This document shows positions 7,649 to 17,464 of a stretch of DNA of 46,369 bases, piece after piece. The first letter of the stretch is position 1; each line of letters begins with the position of its first letter. The position numbers and the translations under genes are program-made. This stretch comes from Actinomadura montaniterrae (lineage in GTDB: Bacteria; Actinomycetota; Actinomycetes; Streptosporangiales; Streptosporangiaceae), in contig NZ_WBMR01000065.1 of NCBI RefSeq assembly GCF_008923365.1, positions 1 to 46,369 of the forward strand. Reading direction: 5' to 3'. The notes under the pieces were generated by a model. It made no database searches and had not been told where the DNA came from. It worked only from the letters and a program-made list of their open reading frames with translations.

Positions 7649-8455
7649 ATGGCGGTGCGGACGCGGAGCTCCCTCGGCAAGGTCGACGTCCTCCCGAAAG
7701 GGATCGGGAGCCTCACGTCGGGGCATCCCCCGGCGCAGACCGGGACGCTGTTCGTCATGGGGACGAACGGCGGGATGCGCGTCGCCCCGGACGCGGGCTT
7801 CGACGTCGTGTTCGGCCGCTGCGAGCCGGACGTCCACGTCTGCGTCGGCGCGAACGACCCGCACGTCAGCCGGCGGCACGGCTACATCACCCGCGAGCAC
7901 TCGCGGTGGGTGCTGTACAACGTCGGGAAGCTCGCGATCCGGTTCCCCGGGTCGCGGCTGGTGCTCGGCGGGCACCGGGCCGAGCTGCCCGCCGCGTACA
8001 CGCCGCTGTTCATCGTCACGCCGGAGCAGGAGCACCTCCTCGAGGTGCGGATCGCGGCGGGGGCGCCCGGGCGGGGCGCGGGGAACCGGCACGACGCCGC
8101 CACCTACGACCCGGGCGGCTGGGAGCTGAGCGACCTCGAACGGCTGGTGCTGGTGTGCCTCGGCCAGCGCTACCTGCGGCAGGAGCCGTGGCCGCAGCCG
8201 CTCACCTGGGCGCAGGTCGCCGACGAGCTGGGCGCGCTGCGGCCGGGCGAGCGGTGGAACGCCAAGCGGGCCGCGCGCATCGTCACCGAGGTGCGCCGGC
8301 GGCTCAGCGCCCGGGTCGACGGGCTGCTGGAGGAGGAGGTCCCGCCGCCGCTCGGCAACACGTTGAACCACAACCTGATCAGCGAGCTGCTGGTCAGCGC
8401 CACGATCGTGACCGCGGACCTGGCGCTCCTCGACGGCCCGGACGGCCTGGCGTGA
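7649..8455 (+). CDS. FHA-domain protein with C-terminal helical/HTH-like region
   Basis: A 268-residue protein. The FHA domain occupies about residues 45-105, with the phosphothreonine-binding pattern 'FGR...NDPHVSRRHG' visible. A C-terminal helical part (about 155-235: LSDLERLVLVCLGQRY... LTWAQVADELG... AKRAARIVTEVRRRL) resembles a winged-helix or sigma-like HTH linked to FHA in several actinobacterial proteins. FHA domains bind phosphothreonine on targets of Ser/Thr kinases, and a transmembrane kinase gene lies convergent next door. I chose ATG 7649 because AGAGGA precedes it by about 8 nt; ATG 7640 has no room for a ribosome binding site. The start could be off by three codons. Confidence 0.85.
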   Translation: MAVRTRSSLGKVDVLPKGIGSLTSGHPPAQTGTLFVMGTNGGMRVAPDAGFDVVFGRCEPDVHVCVGANDPHVSRRHGYITREHSRWVLYNVGKLAIRFPGSRLVLGGHRAELPAAYTPLFIVTPEQEHLLEVRIAAGAPGRGAGNRHDAATYDPGGWELSDLERLVLVCLGQRYLRQEPWPQPLTWAQVADELGALRPGERWNAKRAARIVTEVRRRLSARVDGLLEEEVPPPLGNTLNHNLISELLVSATIVTADLALLDGPDGLA

Positions 8456-8482
8456 CCGCCCCCACCGGAAGGTCGCCGCACC

Positions 8483-8866
8483 CAACCTGACCGGACCGGC
8501 ACGGGCGCCGCGCTCAACCTGAGCGAGGCGGCGCGGGCGCCGCGCTCAACCTGAGCGAGGCGGCGCGGGCGCCGCGCTCAACCTGAGCGGCGCGGCGCGG
8601 GCAGCGCGCCCAACCTGAGCGAGGCGGCGCGGGCAGCGCGCTCAACCTGAGCGGCGCGGCGCGGGCAGCGCGCCCAACCTGAGCGAGGCGGCGCGGGCAG
8701 CGCGCTCAACCTGAGCGGGCGGGCGCGGGCAGCGCGCTCAACCTGAGCGGGCGGGCGCGGGCAGCGCGCTCAACCTGAGCGGGCGGGCGCGGGCAGCGCG
8801 CTCAACCTGAGCGGGCGGGCGCGGGCAGCGGGCTCGCCCTGAGCGCGGGCGCCGCGGCTCAGCCTG
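8483..8866. repeat. 32-bp GC-rich tandem repeat (minisatellite), about 12 units
   Basis: Units begin with CAACCTGAGCG at 8483, 8515, 8547, 8579, 8611, 8643, 8675, 8707, 8739, 8771 and 8803, always 32 bp apart. Degenerate copies start at 8835 and 8860. Units 8579-8642 and 8643-8706 form an exact 64-bp double unit, and 8707-8834 holds four near-identical units. Most later junctions carry the palindrome AGCGCGCT. The period is not a multiple of 3, so the array is not coding. It fills the gap between the convergent FHA and kinase genes, and its last copy supplies the kinase stop codon. Confidence 0.95.
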
Positions 8867-10754
8867 AGCGGGGCGGTGCGGGGAGGGAGCGGGCGGCGGA
8901 CGCGGCGAGCCCGGTCGCCAGCGAGCACCGCTGCTTCGCGGGCGCCTCGCCCTGCACGACGAGGTAGACCGTCTCGACCGCCTTGTCGCCGTACCGGTCG
9001 GGGTGGGTGCGGTAGACGAGCCGGGCGAGGCACGACCCGTCGCCGTCGCCGTCCGGCTCGACGTAGGCGGGGAACCCGCCGAGCACGGTGGGGCGGCCGT
9101 CCTGCGCGGTGAGGGGCTGCCCCTGGTCGAACCGCAGCTTGACCTGGATGTCGCGGGTGGTGCTGTGCCACGAGCAGCCCCACCGGGCGTAGTCGACGTC
9201 CGGATCGGTGGCGTCGATCCCCGGCACGACGTCGAGCGCGCGCGCGTCGAGCAGCGTGCACGCGTCCTGCTGGGCCAGGGACGCGGCGGGCAGGGGCGGG
9301 GAGCGCCGCGGAACGGGTCCGCGGTTCAGCACAGCGGTCGCCCCGGCGGCGGCGACGTCGGCGATGGCGCAGAGCTGCGCGGGACCGCCGTCCTCCTGGT
9401 GGGCGATGACGTCGATCGCGGTGCCCGCGTCCTTGCCCGGCAGCCGGAGGATGCGGGCGCATTCGTCGCCGTCGAGGGGCTCCTCGTCGACGCGGACCCG
9501 GCCCGCGGCCTTCGCCCGGGCCCCTTGCTCCGTCCCCGCGTCGTCGTCGAACTCCACCCTGACGTCGACAACGCCGCCCTTGTGCGACGACACGACGACG
9601 TCGCACCGGTCGAAGTTGCCGTAGTGGTCGTCAAGGTCGGTGTCGCCGAACCGGCCGAGCGCGGCGGCGGCGGTCAGCGCGCAGGGGTCGGCGGTGCGCG
9701 GGTCGCCGATGAGGGACGCGGCGGCCGCCGTCCCGGACGGGTCCGTCTCGGGCTGGTCGGCGCGGCCTCCGCCGGAGAAGAGCGGTGTCAGCGCGAGCGC
9801 GACAGCGGCCGCCGCGACGGCCGCTCCCGCCGTGAGGAGCCGCGGATGGCGCCGCGCGAACGCCGTCCCCTTCCGCCACGTGGACGCGGAGCCGCCGGTC
9901 AGGTCCCAGTCGGCGTCCGCGTCGGCGGCGGCGAGGCCGCCGGACGGGCCGTCCAGGGTCGGGACGAGATGCAGGGGAAGCTGGGGTTCCGCCGGGCCCG
10001 CCGCCTCGTCGAGCAGCGCGCGCGCCTCGGCGGGGCTGGGACGTTCCGCCGGGTCGTCCCGGACCATCGCCGCCACGATCCCGGCGAGCGGCTCGCCCGC
10101 GTCCCCGGCAGCCGGGCCTCCGCCGTCGCGGGCGGGCGGCTCGCCGGTCGTCAGCGCGAGGACGGTGGCGCCGAGGGAGTACACGTCGGACGCGGGCTCG
10201 GGCCGTCCCACGACGACCTCGGGCGCGGCGAACGCGGGAGTGTGGCTCACGGCGCCGTTCGGGGTGATCGTCTCGCGGCCGCCGGTCCGGTAGGCGGCGC
10301 CGAAGTCGGTGAGCTTGGCGGTGCCGTCCTCGGTGACGACGATGTTGCCCGGCTTGACGTCGCAGTGCACGATGCCCTCGGCGTGCAGGGCGGCGAGGGC
10401 GTCCGCGATCTGCGCGCCGACGCGGGCCGCGGCCGCGGCCGGGATCGGCGGCCAGTCGGCGAGGCTCCCGCCGGGCACGTACTCCATGACGAGCCAGGAC
10501 GCGGCGCGCCCGCGCGTCCCCGTGCGGACCGCGTCGTAGAGCGTGACGACGTGCGGGTGGCTGAACCGGGCGAGGGCGCGGGCCTCGGCCCGCAGCCGGC
10601 CGAACGCGGCGTCGTCGCCGCCGAGCAGCGCCCGCTTGAGCACGACCGGGCGGCCGAGGCGCTCGTCGGCGGCCAGCCAGACCTCGCCGGTCCCGCCGCG
10701 CACGGGACCCTTGACCAGCCGGTAGCGGCCGGCGATCCGCGCTCCCAGACGCAC
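8859..10754 (-). CDS. Transmembrane Ser/Thr protein kinase (PknB-like) with extracytoplasmic Cys-rich domain
   Basis: A 631-residue protein. The cytosolic Hanks-type kinase domain spans about 10-255: the glycine loop is near 18-24, the VLK lysine is Lys40, the alpha-C glutamate is Glu57, the catalytic loop is HCDVKPGN (130-137), DFG is at 150-152 and APE at 177-179. The catalytic Asp is Asp132, but the preceding Arg of HRD is Cys131, so this is a non-RD kinase. A linker leads to one membrane helix (about 306-326). An outside domain of about 300 residues with several cysteines follows and may sense a ligand or redox state. The start is GTG 10754 with GAGAGGAG upstream. The FHA protein at 7649 is a likely partner. 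The C-terminus ends inside the 32-bp repeat array. Confidence 0.93.
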   Translation of the reverse strand: MRLGARIAGRYRLVKGPVRGGTGEVWLAADERLGRPVVLKRALLGGDDAAFGRLRAEARALARFSHPHVVTLYDAVRTGTRGRAASWLVMEYVPGGSLADWPPIPAAAAARVGAQIADALAALHAEGIVHCDVKPGNIVVTEDGTAKLTDFGAAYRTGGRETITPNGAVSHTPAFAAPEVVVGRPEPASDVYSLGATVLALTTGEPPARDGGGPAAGDAGEPLAGIVAAMVRDDPAERPSPAEARALLDEAAGPAEPQLPLHLVPTLDGPSGGLAAADADADWDLTGGSASTWRKGTAFARRHPRLLTAGAAVAAAAVALALTPLFSGGGRADQPETDPSGTAAAASLIGDPRTADPCALTAAAALGRFGDTDLDDHYGNFDRCDVVVSSHKGGVVDVRVEFDDDAGTEQGARAKAAGRVRVDEEPLDGDECARILRLPGKDAGTAIDVIAHQEDGGPAQLCAIADVAAAGATAVLNRGPVPRRSPPLPAASLAQQDACTLLDARALDVVPGIDATDPDVDYARWGCSWHSTTRDIQVKLRFDQGQPLTAQDGRPTVLGGFPAYVEPDGDGDGSCLARLVYRTHPDRYGDKAVETVYLVVQGEAPAKQRCSLATGLAASAARSLPAPPRSG

Positions 10755-10962
10755 CGTGACTCCTCTCGCCGGGGGGCCGCACGGTCACGCGTGATCGAAC
10801 CTACAGTGTGACCGGCCGGACACACGCGGTTTCCGTCCAGGCCCGCCACGCGGCCCGCCGCGCGCCCACCCATGCGCCCGCCCGCGCGCCAGCCCGTGCG
10901 CCCGCCGCGTGGCCTGCGTCGGTGCTTCCGTCCGGGGGTACAGAGTTGTAGCGTTTACTGTT
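10755..10962. other. Divergent spacer between kinase and Fur paralogue
   Basis: The stretch has no credible coding sequence. About 10845-10920 is built of short imperfect repeats of CGCGCCC/GCGCCCGC type. The right end becomes AT-richer (GTTTACTGTTTTGAATC) and forms the promoter of the Fur gene. Confidence 0.6.
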
Positions 10963-10993
10963 TTGAATCGTTCGCGATTCGCTAAGGTAATCT
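10963..10993 (+). promoter_or_regulatory. Promoter and Fur-type operator of the Fur paralogue
   Basis: A perfect inverted repeat GAATCG-TTCG-CGATTC (10965-10980) sits between a TTGAAT -35-like element (10963-10968) and a TAATCT -10 (10988-10993; spacing 19). The -10 ends 7 nt before ATG 11001, and there is no clear Shine-Dalgarno, so the mRNA is probably leaderless and autoregulated through the palindrome. Confidence 0.5.
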
Positions 10994-11000
10994 GGGGTCC

Positions 11001-11435
11001 ATGTGCGCATCGCAGACCCCGACCACCGCCGAGGAACTGCGCGGTGCCGGCCTGCGGGTGACCGCCGCCCGCGTCGCGCTGCTGGAGACCGTCCGGGAGG
11101 GCGACCACCTCGACGTCGAGGGGATCGCCGCCGGAGTCCGCGACCGCGTCGGCCACATCTCCCTGCAGGCCGTGTACGAGGCCGTCCACGCGCTCACCAA
11201 GGCCGGGCTGGTCCGCCGCATCGAGCCCGCCGGGAGCCCCGCCCGCTTCGAGGGGCGCGTCGGCGACAACCACCACCACCTGGTGTGCCGCAACTGCGGG
11301 GCCGTCAAGGACGTCGACTGCGCCGTCGGCCACCCGCCCTGCCTCGACCCGGTCGACGACGCCGGGTACCTCATCGACGAGGCCGACGTCACGTTCTGGG
11401 GCCTGTGCCCGCGGTGCCGCCGCCAGGCCGACTGA
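11001..11435 (+). CDS. Fur-family metalloregulator (FurA/CatR-like paralogue)
   Basis: A 144-residue Fur protein. The N-terminal winged helix spans about 8-80, with the recognition region HISLQAVYEAVHALTKAGLVRRI. The C-terminal dimerisation domain has the metal motif GDNHHHLVCRNCG and a second CPRC pair near the end, the structural zinc site. The product is closely similar to that of the Fur gene at 13893: both have GLVRRI-PAGS-AR and NHHH-VCR-CG motifs in the same places. It probably senses iron, zinc or peroxide. It has its own palindromic operator and faces katG convergently, so it is not part of the furA-katG operon. Confidence 0.94.
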   Translation: MCASQTPTTAEELRGAGLRVTAARVALLETVREGDHLDVEGIAAGVRDRVGHISLQAVYEAVHALTKAGLVRRIEPAGSPARFEGRVGDNHHHLVCRNCGAVKDVDCAVGHPPCLDPVDDAGYLIDEADVTFWGLCPRCRRQAD

Positions 11436-11496
11436 CACCGCCCGGCTGACCGACACCGCCAGGCCGACTGACACCGCCAGAGGCCGACTGACGAGG
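11425..11496. repeat. 18-bp in-frame tandem repeat over the Fur stop codon
   Basis: Copies start at 11425, 11443 and 11461 (AGGCCGACTGACACCGCC, the second diverged) and a partial one follows. Each exact copy repeats the last codons and TGA stop of the Fur gene in the same frame. Confidence 0.85.
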
Positions 11497-11528
11497 AACC
11501 GCCCCGACCCGCAAGCGGAACGACGGCC

Positions 11529-11591
11529 GGGGGGGGGGGGGGGGGGGGCCGGCCCCCCCCCCCCCCCCCGCCCCCCCCCCCCCCCCCCCCC
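11529..11591. repeat. Poly-G/poly-C palindrome
   Basis: Twenty G (11529-11548), CCGG, seventeen C (11553-11569), one G and twenty-one C (11571-11591) lie between the convergent Fur and katG genes. The sequence could fold into a very stable hairpin or G-quadruplex/i-motif. It could equally be a sequencing or assembly artefact. Confidence 0.7.
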
Positions 11592-11672
11592 GCGCAACCC
11601 CGGCGGGCCCAGGGCCGGGCGCCCGGCCCCCGGCCGCCGTCACGTCACCTCAGGCGACGTCCCCGGAGGGCG

Positions 11673-13877
<2,205 letters not shown>

Positions 13878-13892
13878 GGGTTCCCTCCAGGG

Positions 13893-14342
13893 CTACGCGA
13901 GGTTGGCGGATGAGGAACGGTGAGCGGTGGAGCAGGCGGGGCACAGGCCCCAGTAGATGACCTCGGCCTCGTCGATCGAGAAGCCGCCGTCGTCGGAGGC
14001 GGTCATGCAGGGCGCCTCGCCGGTCGCGCAGTCGGCGTCGGCGATGGTCCCGCAGGACCGGCACACGATGTGGTGGTGGTTGTCGCCGACCCGCGCCTCG
14101 TAGCGCGCGACGGAGCCGGCCGGCTGGATGCGCCGGACCAGGCCCGCCTCCGTCAGCGCGCGCAGCGAGTCGTAGACCGCCTGGTGGGAGACCTTCGGCA
14201 GGTCACCGCGCACGGCGCTGATGATCGATTCGGTGTCGGCGTGCGGATGCGCGTGTACCGCGCTCAGCACCGCGACCCGGGGACGGGTCACGCGGAGAGC
14301 GGCCCCGCGCAGCATCTGCCGGAATTCCACGGTCGTGGCCAC
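13893..14342 (-). CDS. furA: FurA/CatR-type redox regulator of katG
   Basis: A 149-residue Fur-family repressor directly upstream of katG. It has a winged helix (about 5-80, VSHQAVYDSLRALTEAGLVRRI) and a metal-binding C-terminal domain with GDNHHHIVCRSCG and CPAC motifs. I start it at GTG 14342 because AAAGGAGG lies 13 nt upstream. A longer reading from TTG 14378 would place the ribosome binding site inside the coding region. A CTG nearer to the site is an alternative start. In Streptomyces and mycobacteria the homologue represses its own operon and katG until peroxide oxidises it. Two Fur-like inverted repeats lie just upstream. Confidence 0.93.
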   Translation of the reverse strand: MATTVEFRQMLRGAALRVTRPRVAVLSAVHAHPHADTESIISAVRGDLPKVSHQAVYDSLRALTEAGLVRRIQPAGSVARYEARVGDNHHHIVCRSCGTIADADCATGEAPCMTASDDGGFSIDEAEVIYWGLCPACSTAHRSSSANLA

Positions 14343-14364
14343 GTCGCACAGGTTGCCTCCTTTT

Positions 14365-14379
14365 CTTGAACGAGTCAAG
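14365..14379. promoter_or_regulatory. Fur-type inverted repeat upstream of furA
   Basis: CTTGA-ACGAG-TCAAG is a perfect 5-bp-arm palindrome 22 nt before the furA start. The half-site TTGA..TCAA resembles known FurA/CatR operators. Confidence 0.55.
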
Positions 14380-14399
14380 TGTTTGCAGGAACCCTGTTC

Positions 14400-14412
14400 T
14401 TGACCATGTCAG
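14400..14412. promoter_or_regulatory. Second Fur-like inverted repeat
   Basis: TTGAC-CAT-GTCAG is near-perfect (one mismatch at the outer base) and 21 bp from the first box. On the minus strand it contains CTGACA, a candidate -35 for furA-katG. It may also influence the divergent gene at 14456. Confidence 0.45.
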
Positions 14413-14455
14413 GTCGAGGGCCCGGATCCGCCCCGTCCGGCTAGGCTGCGCGCCC

Positions 14456-15247
14456 GTGGAGAACGATGCGCAGGTCGCGGTGCGGGCGGCGCTGGCGGGC
14501 GCCGCCGTCGTGCGGGACATGTACGGGACGTCCCTCGACCGCTTCGGCAAGCCCGGCGGCGACTTCGCCACGTCCGTCGACCTCGCGGCGGAGAAGGCGA
14601 TCGTGGACGTCCTCCGGGCCGCCCGCCCCGACGACGCCGTGACCGGGGAGGAGAGCGGCCGCACCGGCTCCGGCGACCGCATGTGGCTGGTCGACCCGCT
14701 CTGCGGGACGCTGAACTACGCCGTCCGCAGCATGCTCGTCGCCGTGAACGTCGCCCTGCGCGCCGGTTCCGGGACCGGCGCGGCGGCGTCCGCCGACCCG
14801 TTCAGCGACGAGGTCTTCTGGACGGACGGCACCCGCGCCCGCGTCCGCGCCGGCGGGACCGACGCGCCGCTGGTCCCCTCGCCCGCCTCGAACCTCGTGG
14901 ACGTCAACCTCGACCCGCCGTTCCCGAACGCCCCGGGCTTCCGCGCGGTCGATCTCCTCGCCGGCGCGGGGTTCGCGGCCCGGTTCCGTCCGCGCGTGGT
15001 GTCCACGACCCTGGCCGTGGCGTGGGTGGCGGCGGGACGTCGCGCGGCCTACGTCACCGATGGGCATGTGCAGGACAGCGTGCACTTCGCCGCCGGCATC
15101 GCGCTGTGCCAGGCCGCCGGCTGCGTCGTGACCGGCATTCACGGTCAGCCGCTGCACACCGGCCCCGGCGGCCTCATCGCCGCCGCAGACCCCGAGACCC
15201 ACTCCGCCCTCCTTGATCTCATCGGTACCCCGCGCAACACGCGCTGA
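14456..15247 (+). CDS. Inositol-monophosphatase-family protein with altered metal site
   Basis: A 263-residue IMPase-fold protein. The GEESG motif (Glu65, Glu66) is present. The main metal motif normally reads DPxDGTxNF but here reads DPLCGTLNY, so Asp80 is kept and the second Asp is Cys83. The distal motif WDxAAG reads VHFAAG, so its Asp is replaced by His210. Two of the usual Mg2+ ligands are therefore missing, and the protein may be inactive, use another metal, or act as a sensor or ligand-binding protein. The GTG start at 14456 follows TAGGCT (14442-14447) by 8 nt with no Shine-Dalgarno, suggesting a leaderless mRNA. It is divergent from furA. Confidence 0.85.
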   Translation: MENDAQVAVRAALAGAAVVRDMYGTSLDRFGKPGGDFATSVDLAAEKAIVDVLRAARPDDAVTGEESGRTGSGDRMWLVDPLCGTLNYAVRSMLVAVNVALRAGSGTGAAASADPFSDEVFWTDGTRARVRAGGTDAPLVPSPASNLVDVNLDPPFPNAPGFRAVDLLAGAGFAARFRPRVVSTTLAVAWVAAGRRAAYVTDGHVQDSVHFAAGIALCQAAGCVVTGIHGQPLHTGPGGLIAAADPETHSALLDLIGTPRNTR

Positions 15248-15332
15248 AGCACCGAGATCAACAGCGGCCTGCCCACTGCATATCGTGCTATTTTCGTGCT
15301 ATCTCTGACGGCACGGAAAGGTGGACGGCACG

Positions 15333-16133
15333 ATGGGCGGCACGTGCGAGTTCTGCGGGCAACCTCTCCCTGAGCGCGATGGACCAGGACGTACGCGCCG
15401 ATTCTGCAACGCGACCTGCCGGAGCGCGGCACGCAGAGCCCGAGCCACAAAACGTGCTCCGGCGGCGCCGCACGTAAAGGAGAGATTGACGTTTCTCGGC
15501 GACGGTGACAGCGTGGGCCGCATGCCCGAGGTGACCGGAACGCCCGGCGAGGCGCTGGCCGAGGCGGCCGCCCGCCTCGCCGAGCAGGCGTCCACCGGGA
15601 CCGGCTCCGCGCCGATGGACGCGGTCGCCGCCGCGGCGGAGACGACCCGGCTGGCCGACGACCTGCTCCGCCGGGCCGTCGAGGCGGCTCGGGCCGCGGG
15701 GCACACCTGGCAGGAGATCGGCGACGTGCTCGGCACCACCCGGCAGGCCGCGTTCCAGCGCTTCGGGCGTCCGATCGATCCGCGAACGGGGAGTCCCATG
15801 TCCGCCAACGTCCTCCCGGGCGCCGCCGATCTCGCCGTCGGGCTGCTGGCCGACCTCGCGGCGGGCGACTGGGACGCGGCCCGCCGCGACTTCGACGCCA
15901 CGATGCGCGACGCCATCGGCACCGACCGGCTCGCGTCCGTGTGGGCGCAGGTCATCGGCACCGTCGGCGCGTACGAGCGGATGGGCGCGCCCGCCGTCCA
16001 CCAGGCCGGCGACCACACCGTCGTCGACGTCCCGCTGCACTTCGAGGCCGGCGAGATGACCGGCCGGGTCACCTACGCCCCCGACGCCACGGTCGCGGGC
16101 CTCTACATCACCCCTCCGGGGAGGGTCCCTTGA
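15333..16133 (+). CDS. Zinc-ribbon / HTH / DUF3887 protein
   Basis: A 266-residue protein in three parts. An N-terminal zinc ribbon has Cys5, Cys8, Cys25 and Cys29 (CEFC...CNATC) followed by a basic stretch. A helix-turn-helix-like segment follows (about 125-150: HTWQEIGDVLGTTRQAAFQRFG). A C-terminal DUF3887-like domain (about 160-262: AVGLLADLAAGDWDAARRDF ... DVPLHFEAGEMTGRVTY) is usually found outside enzymes that handle small hydrophobic or beta-lactam-like ligands. This combination suggests a regulator whose DUF3887 domain senses a ligand of the serine hydrolase encoded next. ATG 15333 is chosen because AAGGTGG precedes it. The next gene starts within its stop codon, so the pair is translationally coupled. 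Confidence 0.78.
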   Translation: MGGTCEFCGQPLPERDGPGRTRRFCNATCRSAARRARATKRAPAAPHVKERLTFLGDGDSVGRMPEVTGTPGEALAEAAARLAEQASTGTGSAPMDAVAAAAETTRLADDLLRRAVEAARAAGHTWQEIGDVLGTTRQAAFQRFGRPIDPRTGSPMSANVLPGAADLAVGLLADLAAGDWDAARRDFDATMRDAIGTDRLASVWAQVIGTVGAYERMGAPAVHQAGDHTVVDVPLHFEAGEMTGRVTYAPDATVAGLYITPPGRVP

Positions 16134-17464
16134 ACACCTCCGTCCGCCTGCTCGCCCTGGCCACCGCACTCGTCGCCGGTGCCGCGGCCTGCACTGCCTC
16201 CACCTCCGTCCGGCGCACCGCCGCGTACGCGTCCACGGCGACCGCGGGCGACCAGCTGGCCTGGCTCGTCTCCGCGTCCCGGCACCTGCCGATCAGCGAC
16301 GCGGACGCCGCCGCCCACGTCGCGGCCGCCTCGCTCACCGCGATGGGCGGCGCCGCCGGACTGTCCAAGGTGCTCGCCCAGAGCGGCCCGCTCACCGCGC
16401 AGGAGCCCGCCGCGTCGTCCAAGACGCAGGCCGTCGGCTGGTTCACCGGCGCGCGGCGCGCCTCGCTGCTGGTCACCGTCTCGACCGACGCGTCCGGCCT
16501 GATCATCGGCCTGTACGTCACCAAGCAGCCCGGCTCCTGGAAGGAGCTGGACGCGGAGCTGCACCGCCTCGCGCCGCGGGTCTCGTTCGCCGCGTCCGAG
16601 ATCGGCCCCGGCGGCCGGTGCCGGGTCGTCCACGGGGTGCGTCCCGCGGCCCCGCGCCCGCTCGGCTCGGCGTTCAAGCTGTACGTGCTCGGCGCGCTGT
16701 CGGACGCCGTCGCGCGCGGCACCGTGTCGTGGAGCACGACCATGCCCATCAAGGACGCCTGGAAGAGCCTCCCGTCCGGGATCCTGCAGGACAAGCCCGC
16801 GGGGACGGAGCTGACGCTCGGCCAGTACGCCGACTACATGATCTCGATCAGCGACAACACCGCCGCCGACCATCTCCTCCACCGCCTCGGGCGCCGTGCC
16901 GTGGAGGCGGAGCCGACCCGGCTCGGCAACCGGCACCAGCGCGGCGACCGGCCGTTCCTCACCACGCGGCAGATGTTCGTCCTCAAGGGCGCCGGCTACC
17001 CGGCCCGCGCCGACCGCTACCTGGCGCTGCCGCCGAGCCGCCGCGCCTCCGCGCTGCCGGGGCTCGACACCGTCCCGCTCAACCAGGTCACGATGTGGCG
17101 GCAGCCGCGCGACATCGACTCCATCGAATGGTTCGCCGCCCCGACCGACATCTGCGCGGCGTTCAGCGGGCTGGACGCCCGCTCGTCCAAGCCCGGCCAG
17201 TCGGGCGTGGGCAAGGCCCTGTCCATCAACGACGGCAACATCGACCTGAACCCGGCGAGCTACCCGAAGGTCTGGTTCAAGGGCGGCAGCGAACCGGGCG
17301 TCCTGACGCTGAACTACCTGGCCCGGACGTCCGGGGGCCGGACCGTCGTCACCAGCGTGATGCTGTCCGACCCCAAGACGTCCTTCACCGGCACCGCGCC
17401 CCTCGACGCCATCGCCGTCGCCCGAGCGGGCATCCAGCTCGCCGCCGTCACTCCGGGCTCGTGA
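16130..17464 (+). CDS. Secreted class-A-beta-lactamase-like serine hydrolase
   Basis: A 444-residue lipoprotein-type export product (hydrophobic residues 5-20, then Cys21). An N-terminal domain of about 130 residues resembles the accessory domain of ORF12-like hydrolases. The penicillin-binding/beta-lactamase fold follows, with SAFK (Ser180, Lys183), SDN (241-243) and a KGG motif in place of KTG near the C-terminus. The catalytic Ser and Lys are intact. The class-A Omega-loop glutamate motif (ExxxN) is not obvious, so true beta-lactamase turnover is doubtful; an esterase or DD-peptidase-like role is possible. TTG start 16130 with GGGGAGGG upstream overlaps the previous stop. The 3' end overlaps the convergent SMR gene by 17 nt. 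Confidence 0.83.
   Translation: MNTSVRLLALATALVAGAAACTASTSVRRTAAYASTATAGDQLAWLVSASRHLPISDADAAAHVAAASLTAMGGAAGLSKVLAQSGPLTAQEPAASSKTQAVGWFTGARRASLLVTVSTDASGLIIGLYVTKQPGSWKELDAELHRLAPRVSFAASEIGPGGRCRVVHGVRPAAPRPLGSAFKLYVLGALSDAVARGTVSWSTTMPIKDAWKSLPSGILQDKPAGTELTLGQYADYMISISDNTAADHLLHRLGRRAVEAEPTRLGNRHQRGDRPFLTTRQMFVLKGAGYPARADRYLALPPSRRASALPGLDTVPLNQVTMWRQPRDIDSIEWFAAPTDICAAFSGLDARSSKPGQSGVGKALSINDGNIDLNPASYPKVWFKGGSEPGVLTLNYLARTSGGRTVVTSVMLSDPKTSFTGTAPLDAIAVARAGIQLAAVTPGS

Noticed and set aside
8483..8866. CRISPR-like regular repeats
   Set aside because: Units are contiguous with no unique spacers and no cas genes nearby; it is a minisatellite.
15248..15332. Possible extra small gene between IMPase-like and zinc-ribbon genes
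   Set aside because: The gap is 85 nt with no frame, and its AT-richer part (ATATCGTGCTATTTTCGTGC) is better read as the promoter of the next gene.
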